Origin: Ettlia oleoabundans
Taxonomy: Eukaryota > Chlorophyta > Chlorophyceae > Chlamydomonadales
Length of the DNA stretch: 43,405 nucleotides
Direction: 5' to 3'
Assembly (NCBI GenBank): GCA_019693395.1
Contig: JAAMXP010001412.1
Location: 1 to 43,405 of the forward strand
Position 1 is the stretch's first letter. Each line of letters opens with the position of its first letter. Both the position numbers and the translations under genes were made by a program. Below the pieces are notes generated by a model, which saw only the letters and a list, made by a program, of their open reading frames with translations, was not told the DNA's origin and ran no database searches. Of this stretch, positions 10,201 to 20,066 are shown in pieces.

Positions 10201-12600
10201 AGTGCTGGGCCCTGGCAGCAGCAGTGGCAGCAGGCGGCAGGCTGCTGGCACCCCCATGGACATGTGGCGGCCTGCACCGCTGCAGCTGCCGCCGCAGACG
10301 GCGCCCACGGCTACTGCTTCGGGCGGCAGCAGCGGCGGCCTGCCCTCCACACGGCACCCCAGCAGCAGCGGCACACAGGACAGCAGGGACGGGTGGCGAC
10401 TGAGCAGGCGGGATATCATCTCACCCGACTCAGATGCCATCAATGGTGAGTACTCGGAGTCGACTCTACTCCTATTGCAGTGGAAAGGGGGTTGTGTCAT
10501 CGTTGGCTAGGTGACGCGAAGTTCTCACCCTTTCTTCCCAGCGTTCTGCCCTGTGTTGGCGAGTAAGCAAATGCACGTCATGCTTAAAATATTATGCATA
10601 TGTTAATGGTTCACCCTTTGGCCCTGACGACGACCCACCATGCAATCTACTCCACCTTGAATGACCGCACCCACCCTTCCCACCGTGGTCCCATGTGTCT
10701 GTATCTCTGCAGGTTCCCTGTCTGACAGCGACTACAGCTACAGCTGCGGTACTGGCAAGACCTTGAGTGACATGGACTTTGCAGATGCTCTTTCACCTGC
10801 AAGCCTGGGTGAGTGGGAGTAGAACTGGTGGGTGGGTGACTGGCCTGGCCAGCCAAAAGCTCGGAGCATGTATAGAGTGTGACTGCAGCAGCTTCTGGCA
10901 GTGAGTACTTAAATAAGAACAGGCACGAAAAGGGACAGAGGAACAGATGTTCGGCAGCACAAAGAACGGGTAGTAGCAAGGAAGCAGGGTCCGCTGCTGG
11001 TCTTCGTGTTGGGTTGTGTTGGGTTGTATAGTTATGAAGGCTGGTGTGGTGGCATATTACCCCGTCAGTTGTGCCTCGCTGGCATGCTCATTGCTGTTCC
11101 TTCTATGATGTACCGTAACTTCTTTCCTGCCTGCCTGCCTGCAGACCTGGGCAGGCCAATGTCATTTGTGGCCAATGGTCCCTCCCTGTCGAGCGGTACC
11201 CCCGACAGCCTGCCCCAACAGGAGTGGCAGGAGGGAGAGGCAGGCAGCACCCCCAGCAGTGACTTGCACCTCCAAAACTCGGCAGCAGCAGCAGCGGTGG
11301 CGCGGCCCCAGAGTGACGCTGCGGCCGGGGCGCCAAGGGCAGGCCCGCCCGTGCAGGTGAGCCTTGCAGCGGGGGGGTCCACCTACATCTGCCTGGTCCT
11401 CTGCTGCCCAGACCTCCCTGGTTGCACCGGCTGAATTTCTGTCGTGGCTGTGTTCTCAGGCTGCTGCTGAATTACTTGCCAGCTAGCCTCATCACTGCTA
11501 CCACATCTGCTCACCTTGCTCCCCCTTGCCCTCCTCCTCCGCCCCACTTGGCATCTCCCGCAGGCGGCCCCTTCCCTGGCTTGGGACTTGCACACCTCAC
11601 CCGAGTTTCTCATGCAGCTGCCACCCGGCTCACCAGACTCACTGTCGCGCTCCAGCAGCCTGGACGGTAGGCACACCGACAGCGACCTGCCTGCCTGCCC
11701 TTGCCTGCTGCTTGTTCAGCTGCCAGCAAGCTCGCTCGCATGTCACTCCAGTGGTGCAGCTTGCACAGCCCTTTGCTGATAAACTTGGCCCCCCCATGCC
11801 AGCGGCACACACCACCTAGCACTAACCTCCCTATCCAAATCACCCCTGCCATGCCTGCAGACACAGCCAGCCTGCCATCTCGTGCCATGAGCGTACGCCG
11901 CTTCCCCACACTGGACAACTGGGGCTCACACCTGCACCAGGAGGGCAGCGGCTGCAGCAAGGCGCCCTCACGCGCAGACTCACTGGCGGCACTGGCAGCA
12001 CAGCGCTTCACCAACACCTTTGCAGTGCCAGAGCAGCCTGCACCAGCAGCAGTGTTTGCACCCAGCAGCGGCGATGGTCCAAGCGCGTCAGTGGCGGTGC
12101 CAACAGGGGGCCGGGGGCAGCGCAAGCGGCAGCACAGCTCTCGGCGCACCCTGATTGCTGCGCTGTCCCGCGACAACTCTGTTGCCAGCAGCATCGAGGG
12201 CATGCAGCCACTGGGCAAGGCGCGCCACATCATGCCAGACTCGGGGCCCAGCTCCCCCTGCGCTGATGGCAGCAGAGAGCTACCGCCAGGCCTGTCCCGC
12301 CTGCTCAACCGCAGCTGCAGCTCACTCAAGCGGGAGGCAGCAGCTGCGGCAACTGCTGGCCTTGCTCAGGCCGCTGCCAAGGTGCTGACAGCGGCCACAG
12401 TGCCATCCCCTGGGGCACAAGCTGGTCTGGCTGCTCCAGGTGCTGGAGTGTGCGGCCAGCCCTTCTGTTTTGACGGCGTGGGCAGCGACCCAGCCGGCGG
12501 CTGTGACCCGCTGGCCGCCTCGCCGCTGCCCTTGCGCTCGCTGCCGCAGTCGCCGCTACATGCGCGCCTGACTTGCATGAAGCTGCGAGACAGCGACTGA
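7292..12600 (+). CDS. WEE1: WEE1-family cell-cycle kinase with long C-terminal tail
   Basis: WEE1 kinases phosphorylate the inhibitory tyrosine of cyclin-dependent kinases and delay mitosis. Eleven exons: 7292-7498, 7745-7861, 8038-8181, 8375-8464, 8617-8835, 9139-9256, 9498-10445, 10713-10808, 11145-11356, 11564-11666, 11861-12600, giving 997 residues. The kinase domain spans about residues 95-350. It has the VAIK-type lysine at K124 (FAVKRS), the catalytic loop HLDVKPEN at 227-234, DFG at 246-248, and the WEE1-type EEGDGDY activation segment at 262-268 followed by APE. The glycine loop is atypical (VGKTHLSEVF, 101-110). The tail of about 650 residues is Ser, Ala and Gln rich with many S/T-P sites, so the kinase is N-terminal, unlike the usual plant WEE1 layout. 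Intron 4 seems to start with GC at 8465; a GT donor in frame 24 nt later is an alternative. Exon 5 could also start at 8638. A short upstream exon joined at 7316 cannot be excluded. Confidence 0.85.
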
Positions 12601-13030
12601 GGGACAACAGCTTCCACATCCCATCACATCCCATCAACCAGTCCAACCATTGCGCATTTGCCAGCCACTGCGATGACAGCCGACTGACCCTTGGAGTAGA
12701 GTAGAAGCAGCCAGGTCTGGTGGGTGTGAGCGCCAACAGGTGCAGACAGCCCAGCCATGTAGCATATACCAGCATTACTAGATGAACTTGGCATCTCCCA
12801 GCATCACCAACGCATACCCCAGTGCAGAAGCATGAGATCCCGCTAACCAGCAGACAACGGACACTCTTGATCAAACCACCTGCTTGCAACAGCTTTCCAA
12901 TACGCAGCCATTTGCTCGTCTTCCTCTTTTTCCCCCACGCACTAATGCCTGCATCACACCCTTTGCCGATTGTCCAACAGTGATGCCACGCAGCCCGTCT
13001 GCTTTCCGGATGCCACCTCAACTGCACTCT

Positions 13031-13074
13031 CATCACGTTCGATGCTGCTCCCCCCTGCAGCATCGAACGTGATG
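13031..13074. repeat. Perfect 18-bp inverted repeat, 8-nt loop
   Basis: The left arm is CATCACGTTCGATGCTGC at 13031-13048 and the right arm at 13057-13074 is its exact reverse complement, with a pyrimidine-rich 8-nt loop between them. It lies about 430 bp downstream of the WEE1 stop codon, probably inside the WEE1 3' untranslated region if the TGTAA at 13338 is used. Confidence 0.9.
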
Positions 13075-13106
13075 CTGCATGAATTAGAATGGGAGCATGC
13101 AGCATT

Positions 13107-13156
13107 CTTGAACCGTAGGAATGAAGGCTGCTTCCAGATGCCTTGAACCGTAGGAA
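13107..13156. repeat. 15-bp direct repeat
   Basis: The word CTTGAACCGTAGGAA occurs at 13107-13121 and again at 13142-13156, with 20 bases between the copies. It lies just after the hairpins and may mark a small inserted or duplicated element. Confidence 0.8.
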
Positions 13157-13337
13157 CACTTCTCCTGCAACTACGTCAATCCTTCTCACGCAGAACTTTT
13201 AGGCAGGGACCGTCGCTTTCTTGCTTTGTACCTGTCAGACCGCTACCAAACACAATAGCCACCCTCTTTGCCTGACTTGCATGTTTGCGCTCGCTTGTGG
13301 ACCTTGCACCTCATTCGTTGAACCACTAGTCTGCAAT

Positions 13338-13342
13338 TGTAA
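13338..13342 (+). terminator. Possible TGTAA polyadenylation signal for WEE1
   Basis: TGTAA is the usual polyadenylation signal in chlorophyte algae. This is the first convincing copy I noticed on the plus strand after the WEE1 stop, about 740 bp downstream, which would mean a long 3' untranslated region. Confidence 0.3.
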
Positions 13343-13384
13343 GAATGATGATGAACCGTGCACCACATTTGCAGGGGTGTGGAC

Positions 13385-13389
13385 TTACA
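13385..13389 (-). terminator. Possible TGTAA polyadenylation signal for the peptidase-like gene
   Basis: TTACA on the plus strand reads TGTAA on the minus strand, 114 bp past the stop codon of the peptidase-like gene. If this and the TGTAA at 13338 are both used, the two convergent transcripts end within or across each other. Confidence 0.35.
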
Positions 13390-13502
13390 CTGCTTATCAT
13401 GGTCGATCGTTCTGTGTTGGTATCGCAGCAATGCACGCTGTAGCCTGAGAGTGGATATGGCAAGGAGGCAAAGCCACATTTCCCTTTTCTTTGCTGCTTC
13501 TT

Positions 13503-14595
13503 TCAGGCCCACCAGTCGTCCTCTTCAGGTGGCGCCAGGAACTCCAGGCTACCCGACTTGCCCACCACCCTCGTGCCAGAGGGGCTTGGCTGCGGCGGCA
13601 GGGGCCCCCAGCGTGAAGGCGGCCACAAGATGCGACTTAACCTGCAGACCAGGCCTCACAACGTAATGCAGCAGGCAGGCGTTGCAAAAGCGAGTTGCTC
13701 AATGCTTTGCACCGCACCGGGAGCGCAAGCCAGCGTTGAGGGAACCGACTGATGGCTGGCAGTGCCACTACCTGAGGCGATGGCTGTCAGTGCAACAGGC
13801 TCATCAATTGCAATACAGCAAATTATAAGCGGTGTTCGGATGTTGACTGTGCGCACCTGCCCTCTATGAGCGCAAGCGGCACCGGGCCCCAGGCCACCCG
13901 TGAGTCGCCGCCAGGCGCCCTTCCGATGTCAGCTTCTACCCAGCAGCCACCCTGCGCGGCAGTCCGAATTCAAATCGGTCAATGCTGCGTTTCAGAGATG
14001 TGGGAGGCTGCAAAAGAAATACTGACAGCAACTATTGACAGTTGGTGCAGTTGAGTGTCAAAGCTGCATTCACTTGCACCCACCTTGGGCACTCGCTCTA
14101 CTTTTCCCCCTGCTACGGACACCCAGTCGCCCTCAAGCCCAATCAGCCGCCGCACCAGCCTCCTATAGGGCTCGTCGGGAGATCTGTGGTCAAAACAGGG
14201 CAAAGCAGGGCAGCATAGTAGATTGCTAAGTGTCCTGTCTGGGGGCAAGCGGGTGCAGATGGCGGCGACATCACACAACTCGTTCTACACCAATTGATTG
14301 CGTCATGTCAGGCTCACCTCAGCACCACAAGTTCCCCTCGCTCAAACCTAAACAGACGGAGGCTGGCTTTGTCGACCCAAACGGCCTTTCTGCCCGCAGT
14401 CAGGCTGCTGTGGCTGCCCCCACCGCCGCCGCTAGGGGTGCTGCTGCCGCCGACCCCGCCCCCCGCGCCGTCATGGCTGTCGGGTATTTCAATGTCTGAA
14501 ACCATTCTAACAGTAGCAATGCAGTCCGACACCACGTACAGCACTCCCAGCCACAATAGACCACTCCCTCCGCCTTGACGAGGGGACGGCTTCAT
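13503..14595 (-). CDS. IMP2: Mitochondrial inner membrane peptidase subunit 2-like (S26 family)
   Basis: IMP2/IMMP2L proteins are signal-peptidase-like Ser/Lys proteases that trim sorting signals facing the intermembrane space. Four exons (14318-14595, 14084-14183, 13857-13951, 13503-13641) give 203 residues, a normal family length. The 14595 ATG is the first in frame. One membrane segment lies at about residues 12-32. The Ser box reads GGSSTPS (S51) where plant homologues have GGSMSPT, and it is followed by a Gly/Ser-rich stretch. Then come VDKASLRLFRFERGELVVL, RRLVRRLIGLEGDW (100-113), CWVEAD, DSRVAWGPVPLALIEGR and RILWPPSRW, all typical of the family. Arg104 occupies the place of the catalytic Lys seen in the family motif YIKRxxGxxG. 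The family assignment is firm; whether the protein is an active protease is open. It is convergent with WEE1. Confidence 0.85.
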
Positions 14596-14932
14596 GGGCG
14601 GCTTAAGTGTCCAGAAAAAATGAACAGTGAGAACTAGCAGCGGCGGCAATTGCCTTGCTTTTACACTGCTGCCCTGCCGCCACGCACGCTGTGCTCTCTT
14701 ACTGCCCGACCGGTCTACACCTCTCACCGCACGGCATGCATGCAGTTGATGAATGGGTCCGTCTAGTTGCTGTGTAACGCTTCAAACAGAAAACCAATCA
14801 TGCTACAAGGTTGTATAAGTTCAAGTGAGTGGGGCGAGTGACGGGGCAGAACCTGTCGACAACATATGGGGACCGACAGCAGTGTGAGAAGCACTTCAAC
14901 AGCGCTTTGCCCTGCCCAAGTAATGTAAGGCA
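14596..14932. promoter_or_regulatory. Spacer between two minus-strand genes
   Basis: About 340 bp lie between the end of the CCDC137-like gene and the start of the peptidase-like gene, both on the minus strand. It should hold the promoter of the latter and the 3' end of the former. TTACA at 14661-14665 could be a TGTAA signal for the upstream gene. Nothing else stands out. Confidence 0.4.
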
Positions 14933-16002
14933 TCAATGCTGAGAGGTGTCGGCCTCCTTGCCGACCAATGCAGCCAGCGACTTTGTCGTCGCTGACAACA
15001 CCGGCACTGCACCCGCCGCCTCCAGCCGCGCCTGCTTCTGCTGCCTGTACGCCTCCACCAGCTGCTGCCGCAACTGCTCATCAGGCTGTTGCTGCTGGCG
15101 CTGCCGCTTCTTGCCAGCCTTGCCTCCTGGCTGGCACTGCACCTGCGCCTTGGCCTGCTGCGGAGCCATTTCGTCATCCATAGCCGCTGCTGCAGCTGCG
15201 GACCGTGCCGCCGCCATCTGCCGCTCAAAAATGGTGGTGCACCGGCGCGAGGACGCCTGCTGCTCCACACCCTCCCCTGCCCAGTGCTTGCGCTTCAGCT
15301 GCACCTTAAGAGGCTGGTGCGCCTGCTCATCAAAGGCTGGCCGGCTGGCGGCGGTGACTGCTGCCAAGGCCACCTCCTTCTCAGTCAGCTCTGAGTCACC
15401 ACCAGCAAATTTCCCCTTCTTCTTAAGCTTCTTCTTTTGCAAAAAATCTTTCTTCCTGCTCTTAAGTGTTTTGGGGGGAACCAGAGGCTGTTGCTGCTGC
15501 TTGACAGGCTGCTGCACGGTCGCCACCTTGCCTGCTGTCGAGGCTTTGGCTGCTTCTGACTGCTGCTGCGCCAGCGCCGGTAGCTGCTCATGCTGGTGAC
15601 GCTGCCGCTCCAAATGCGTCTGCCGACCTGCAGCTGCTGTGACAGCTGGTTGGATTGAGCTCTTACTGTTCTGCTGCTGCTGCTGCTGTGATGGCTGCCC
15701 CTTGCCCTTCGCCGCTGCCGCCACCGCCTTCAGCTGCAGCATTTTCCGCATAGCGGCGGTCATGCCTTCTTGGCTGGCATTGTGCTTGCCGCTCTTCTTC
15801 TTGATTTCCGTCATTCCTGCGGCCGCCTGCAGCAGGCCAGGAAATAGTTGGCTCGGCATCTCACACGCATGCTGCTCGCGCGAAGCTCCCATGCCGTTGC
15901 AGATTGAAGACCACAGCGATAAAATACCTTGAAACCGGTTTGCAACAGTCGCGCGTTCTCCTGGTTTCGCTTGCGCCGGCGCGTCGCCTCCCCACGGCCC
16001 AT
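14933..16002 (-). CDS. Basic low-complexity protein, CCDC137-like, probably nucleolar
   Basis: Two exons (15928-16002, 14933-15826) joined across a 101-bp GT-AG intron give 322 residues. The first exon starts at an ATG and encodes MGRGEATRRRKRNQENA. The body contains a Lys-rich segment (KSRKKDFLQKKKLKKKGK), then FDEQAHQPLKVQLKRKHW, Ala- and Gln-rich stretches, and near the end LRQQLVEAYRQQKQARLEA. The order of a basic KKK-rich block, a short motif with proline and a terminal VEAYR-like helix resembles the CCDC137 family of nucleolar proteins. The resemblance is from memory and weak, so treat the name as tentative. SLX9-like ribosome biogenesis factors are the main alternative. No membrane segments or known enzyme motifs are present. 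Confidence 0.65.
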
Positions 16003-16192
16003 TGCCTGTCGTTTGACGTTGCCGGGCTAAAGGTGATGTTCAAATACTAAGGGTGGTTGCAATACTAGGAGAGTTTGGGAGGGTGTGATGAGCTGGCAGG
16101 CCACGGTGCGCCCGGCGGCAGCACACTGGCACACGAGTCCGCTTCCTACCCTACAACTGGTGCAAGGTTAAGTAAGCTGACCAACAAGCTCG

Positions 16193-19100
16193 TCAATCTT
16201 GGTTCATATCTGCAGCTTCAGAGTTTGCGCCGGTCCCTGGAGGGGCAGGCGTTGTGCCACCATCACCGCCCGCGCACAGCCCTGTTGTGGGTGCTGCTGC
16301 TGCCGCCTCTCCTTCACCCGCTGGTGCAGGACCGGGGGTGCCGCCCTTGCCGTCACCCGCCCCGCTGCCATCAGCTCCCATCAGCAGCGTTTGCAGCGGC
16401 AGGGCCAGCAGGGCATTGAAGTGCGGGTTGGGCTGGTACTCCTCCGGCAGCGAGAAGTAGCGCGCCTGCCGCTTCACCTCCGTCATTCGCGCCATCAAGT
16501 CGTGCAACTGCTGCTCCAAGCGCACCACATCCTGCAAGGCCAAGAGACAGTTGCAGGGGCACGGATGGGCATGGGATGGGGGGGAAGGGTGGGGGGGTTG
16601 ACGTCGCATATTGTGGCGGATACCAGGTTGACTACAAGCTTACTTGCATGCAGGCCATATATTGCCGTATCTGCCAACACGTCATGAATTGTCAGCAGCA
16701 GCAACAGCAGCAGCACAGCACGGCACAGAACAGCGGTACCGCGGGTGTTGTGGGTGCCTGCGCCTGCGCCTCACCGGTGGTGTCATGTAGGCCACGGGCA
16801 CCAGCTCAGGCAGCTTCACAAACAGCCGCACCAGGTGCTCAGCACCATACAGGTCAGCGGGGGAGCGACAGCAACTACTGCTGCTGGTGGTGTTCCCGCC
16901 AGCCTTGCCGACCTTGCTGCCAGCCTCCTTGCCTCCGTCTGCAGGGCTGGTGCTGCCGCCTGTGCCTGCCGCTGCAGAGGGAGGGGCATTAGGAGGCGCC
17001 TCGAGGGTGCGGGTGATTGTGTGCCACCGCAGGGCGTACGTCTCACAGCCATGCAAATAATAAATCATATATGACATCAGCAAGTAGTGCTAGATACACA
17101 GCCTTGGCTCTGAGCTGCATGCTGTCTGCTGCATGACCACCCTTATCACCCCTCACCTTGCTGACCCGCGGCATCCGCCCCAGGGGCTGTGCCACCGCCA
17201 TTGCCACTGCCGCTACTGGCCCCTGCCGCCTCGTCAGCCTGCTGCAGCTCGTGTGAGTACAGGAGGAAGTGGCGCAGCCCCTGGTCAAAATACTGGCGCA
17301 CGCCCTGCACCATCTCTGCAGCTGCCTCAGCCACCTGCAGAGGAGGGTGCAGGCATGGCTCAACTGATGGCAGCCCTGCAGTCTTGGAAGCCTGGGAGCA
17401 GGCCCCTGGCTGCCTGGCACTGGCACTGGTGGTGAGGGGCTTCCGCTTTCAACAGAGACATGGGCCATGGGCTTGTTGCATGATGAGTGGGGATAATGGG
17501 GGCTGCGCTAGAACAGATTGCAGACCACGGCGTGGCATGCTGAGACAAGCAGCTCCCGCTCTCTGCCCAGCTGCCTTGCCTGCGGGTCTTGCTGCTCCCC
17601 ATCGGGCACCTCTCGCGCTAGAGCCTCCTCATACTCCTATTTGGGGGGGGGGGGGACACAGGGCAGCGCAGGCGGACCACCTGAGTACACATGTACAGCG
17701 TTACAGCACAAGCTTACTGACAGACGGCCCGCCGAAGACGACCGGCAGCAGCTGGCCGGCTGAAACCTCTTCTGCATCTGGCTGGCTGGCTGGATGCCCG
17801 CAGAAATCCCCTCCTGCTTGCTGCCCAGCTAGTCTCAACGCTTGCCTTGAGAATGTCATTGACTGTGGGGCGGCCGTGCGCTTTGCGTGGCATCGGCAGA
17901 AGCTTGCCGTTCAGGTTGATCTGCAGCCACAGACAGATAGCCAGCCATTCAGGCACAGCAGACCTGCAGCCTGATGGTGCGGCTTCCAGCTTAAGAAACA
18001 CACACCAGCAAGGCTTGCCAAACACTTAGGTACCCTCTTGCGCCATGCACGGCTGATGCAGCGCTCCTTGGCCCCGATAGCTACAAGACAAATTGCACCG
18101 CTTCAATGCTCACACAGCCCGCATTCACTCCACTCCCTCATGTTGCCCGTTATCAACAACATCTACAGCCCCACAACCCACACAACCATGCCCACCCCGC
18201 TCATGAATGTCGCATACCCCACATAACACAACAACACTGTGCCGGCCACCTCCGCACACCACCATCACTTGCTCCAACCGATAATCTACACGGGTCACAG
18301 TGCCCGCTGCCCCCACCCCCATCCACAACCCCACCTGCACGCTGTCATCCAGCACCACTTTCTTCAGCAGCGGCGGTATATGCAGCCGCAGCTGCTGCGG
18401 GATCTCAACAGCCAGAGCAGGCTCAGCGGGCGCAATGTCGGCGCGGCGCCGCCTCCCTGTCAGGTCGCCCGGCTCGTTGCCTGCTGCCGCCGCTGACTGC
18501 TCCAGCAAGGCTCTGTCAAACCGCACCACACCCGACTCCTCCACCCATTCATTGTACTTGTTGCTCCAGCCTGCGAGCTCGCATAAGGGTAGGTCAAGAT
18601 GACAGAGGCTAGCTAAATGCTCAGCTCATGGCGACCATTCTAGAGAAGGTTGGGCATGACCAGCGGAGGATAGCAGCATGCAAATCTGCGGTTGTGGCAG
18701 CATTAATGCGCCGGCAGTGGTGACATTGCCAGCAGCAGGCATGCACGGGCAGCAGCCGTAGCATGGCAGTAACGGCAGAAACAGCAGTGTCCTAACGGGT
18801 GAAATCCCAAAATGCCGACCTAACGGTCAAATACTACCCCGCGGGTTCAACACCCATCCACCGCACCCACCCTCGTAGTGAAGCAGGTAGTACTGCCCAT
18901 CCGGCCGCTTCTGCCCCTGCATCACCATTGCCGCATAGTACTGATCTGTGTGGGGAACCAGAACCTTGGAGCCTGCAGGCACAGGGGGGTTGAAAGAGGG
19001 AACTGAAGGACAGGTGAAAACAAGAAAGGGCATGTAAGAAAGAGTTGGCGCCCGACAGCCTCTCTCCTCTCCTCCCCGACCGGCTTCCAGCATCATCCCT

Positions 19101-19284
19101 CCATGAACTCAAACGCTTCCCTTCTTCCCGCCACGCCTGCCTGCCCACCTTTCTTGAACTTGGCGGTGCCGCCCTTGCGCTTCTTCTCAGCCGGCTGCTG
19201 CTCCTCAGAGGGCTCGGCCGACGCCTCCTTGGAGGCTGCCGCAGCCCCTGCTGCTGCAGCTGCTGCCTTTTGGCGCTTGCCCAT
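16193..19284 (-). CDS. MRG: MRG15/Eaf3-type chromodomain and MRG-domain protein
   Basis: MRG proteins bind methylated H3K36 and belong to NuA4-type acetyltransferase and Rpd3S/Sin3-type deacetylase complexes in the nucleus. Eight exons (19149-19284, 18871-18972, 18335-18570, 17846-17920, 17580-17636, 17157-17334, 16775-16971, 16193-16531) give 439 residues. After a basic, Ala-rich start, the chromo-barrel domain (about 46-105) shows VLVPHTDQYY and YLLHYEGWSNKYNEWVEE, with the His, Tyr and Trp cage residues of human MRG15 present. The MRG domain follows, with MPRKAHGRPTVNDIL, VRQYFDQGLRHFLLY and YGAEHLVRLFVKLPEL. Introns 4 and 5 appear to use GC donors (AAG|GCAAGC at 17845 and CAG|GCAAGG at 17579). 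These choices give the spacing expected for the family. A Gly/Ser-rich insertion of about 65 residues separates the LLY and YGAEHL motifs. The C-terminal tail is Gly, Ala and Pro rich. Confidence 0.88.
17642..17654 (-). other. Homopolymer C tract at the MRG intron 4 acceptor
   Basis: A run of about a dozen G on the plus strand reads as poly-C on the coding strand immediately before the AAATAG acceptor of the exon that starts at 17636. It acts as an unusually pure polypyrimidine tract. Its length may vary or be miscounted in assemblies. Confidence 0.6.
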
Positions 19285-20066
19285 GCTGCGTTGCTATCAC
19301 TCCCGTCTTACTGTGCACCGCAGGGAAATAGCTGCTTGGCTTGTCGTCTTTACAACTTCGCGGCAAGCCCGTCCCAGCCGCTGCCGCCGCCCGGCACTTA
19401 CCTTGCTGTGCCGCCAACCCCCGATTGCGGTGTTTCCTCGGGACAGCTGTTAGCAGTCACTCGACAATGACTGCTGCCTGACGCTCAATTACAAATGCCA
19501 TATAAGCGAGGGATAGCTGTGCAGGAGGGAACTACGCGCTTGCCGAATGATCAGGGTTGCGAATGCTTGTTAAAATATGGTCCTGTCTGCTCAGACTGAA
19601 AGAGCTGCAGAGGCACAGCCAGATGCTTGCCAGTTGGCTTGCTGACAAATCACGCTTCGCGTCTTTCTCCTCTCCTTCTATTCGTTGATTTATTGTGATT
19701 GAGTGCTTGCGCTATTGGTTGTCGTAGCTGATCTGCAGTAGGTTGCACGTCGAACGTCGCAAATCGTTGAAACGAGAGTGCAGGAGGGACCCCAACAGGC
19801 CAGGCAAGGCCCTGCGTTATGTCAGTAGGCGGGATGCTCGCTGCATGATCCCAACGGTTGTCGCCGCAGCAGGTTGCTTCCCGCCAATGGCGGATGGCAA
19901 CCGAGCGGCCTGTGCCCTTCGTTGTCACAGGTGACGCGCAGCTCTGGTAGTCGTCATCTGCACACATGGCTGACTCCCTTCTTGCTTCAAGTTTGCAGGT
20001 TGGATACCAGCAGGCAGGCAGGGACAGGCAGGCAGGCACTTAGGCAGACCAGACATTGCGGCAGCT
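19285..20066. promoter_or_regulatory. Divergent intergenic region between MRG and EBP genes
   Basis: About 780 bp separate the start codons of two divergent genes. The region should contain both promoters and leaders. I see short CAGGCAGG repeats just before the EBP start but no conserved coding sequence or RNA gene. Confidence 0.5.

Larger units (their letters stand above)
12601..13502. other. Convergent 3' intergenic region with hairpins and direct repeats
   Basis: The WEE1 and peptidase genes meet tail to tail here. The region holds a perfect 18-bp hairpin (13031-13074), an overlapping weaker one (about 13072-13105) and a 15-bp direct repeat (13107-13121 and 13142-13156). TGTAA-type polyadenylation signals occur on both strands near 13340 and 13387. 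No coding sequence is apparent. Confidence 0.6.

Noticed and set aside
14596..14727. Upstream extension of the peptidase-like protein to 14727
   Set aside because: That open frame starts with GTG. The first ATG in frame is at 14595 and gives the normal family length.
16985..17083. Coding-like extension upstream of the MRG exon at 16971 (reading TYALRWHTI)
   Set aside because: The phase of the preceding donor fits only the acceptor at 16972, which has a strong pyrimidine tract. The extension would break the frame.
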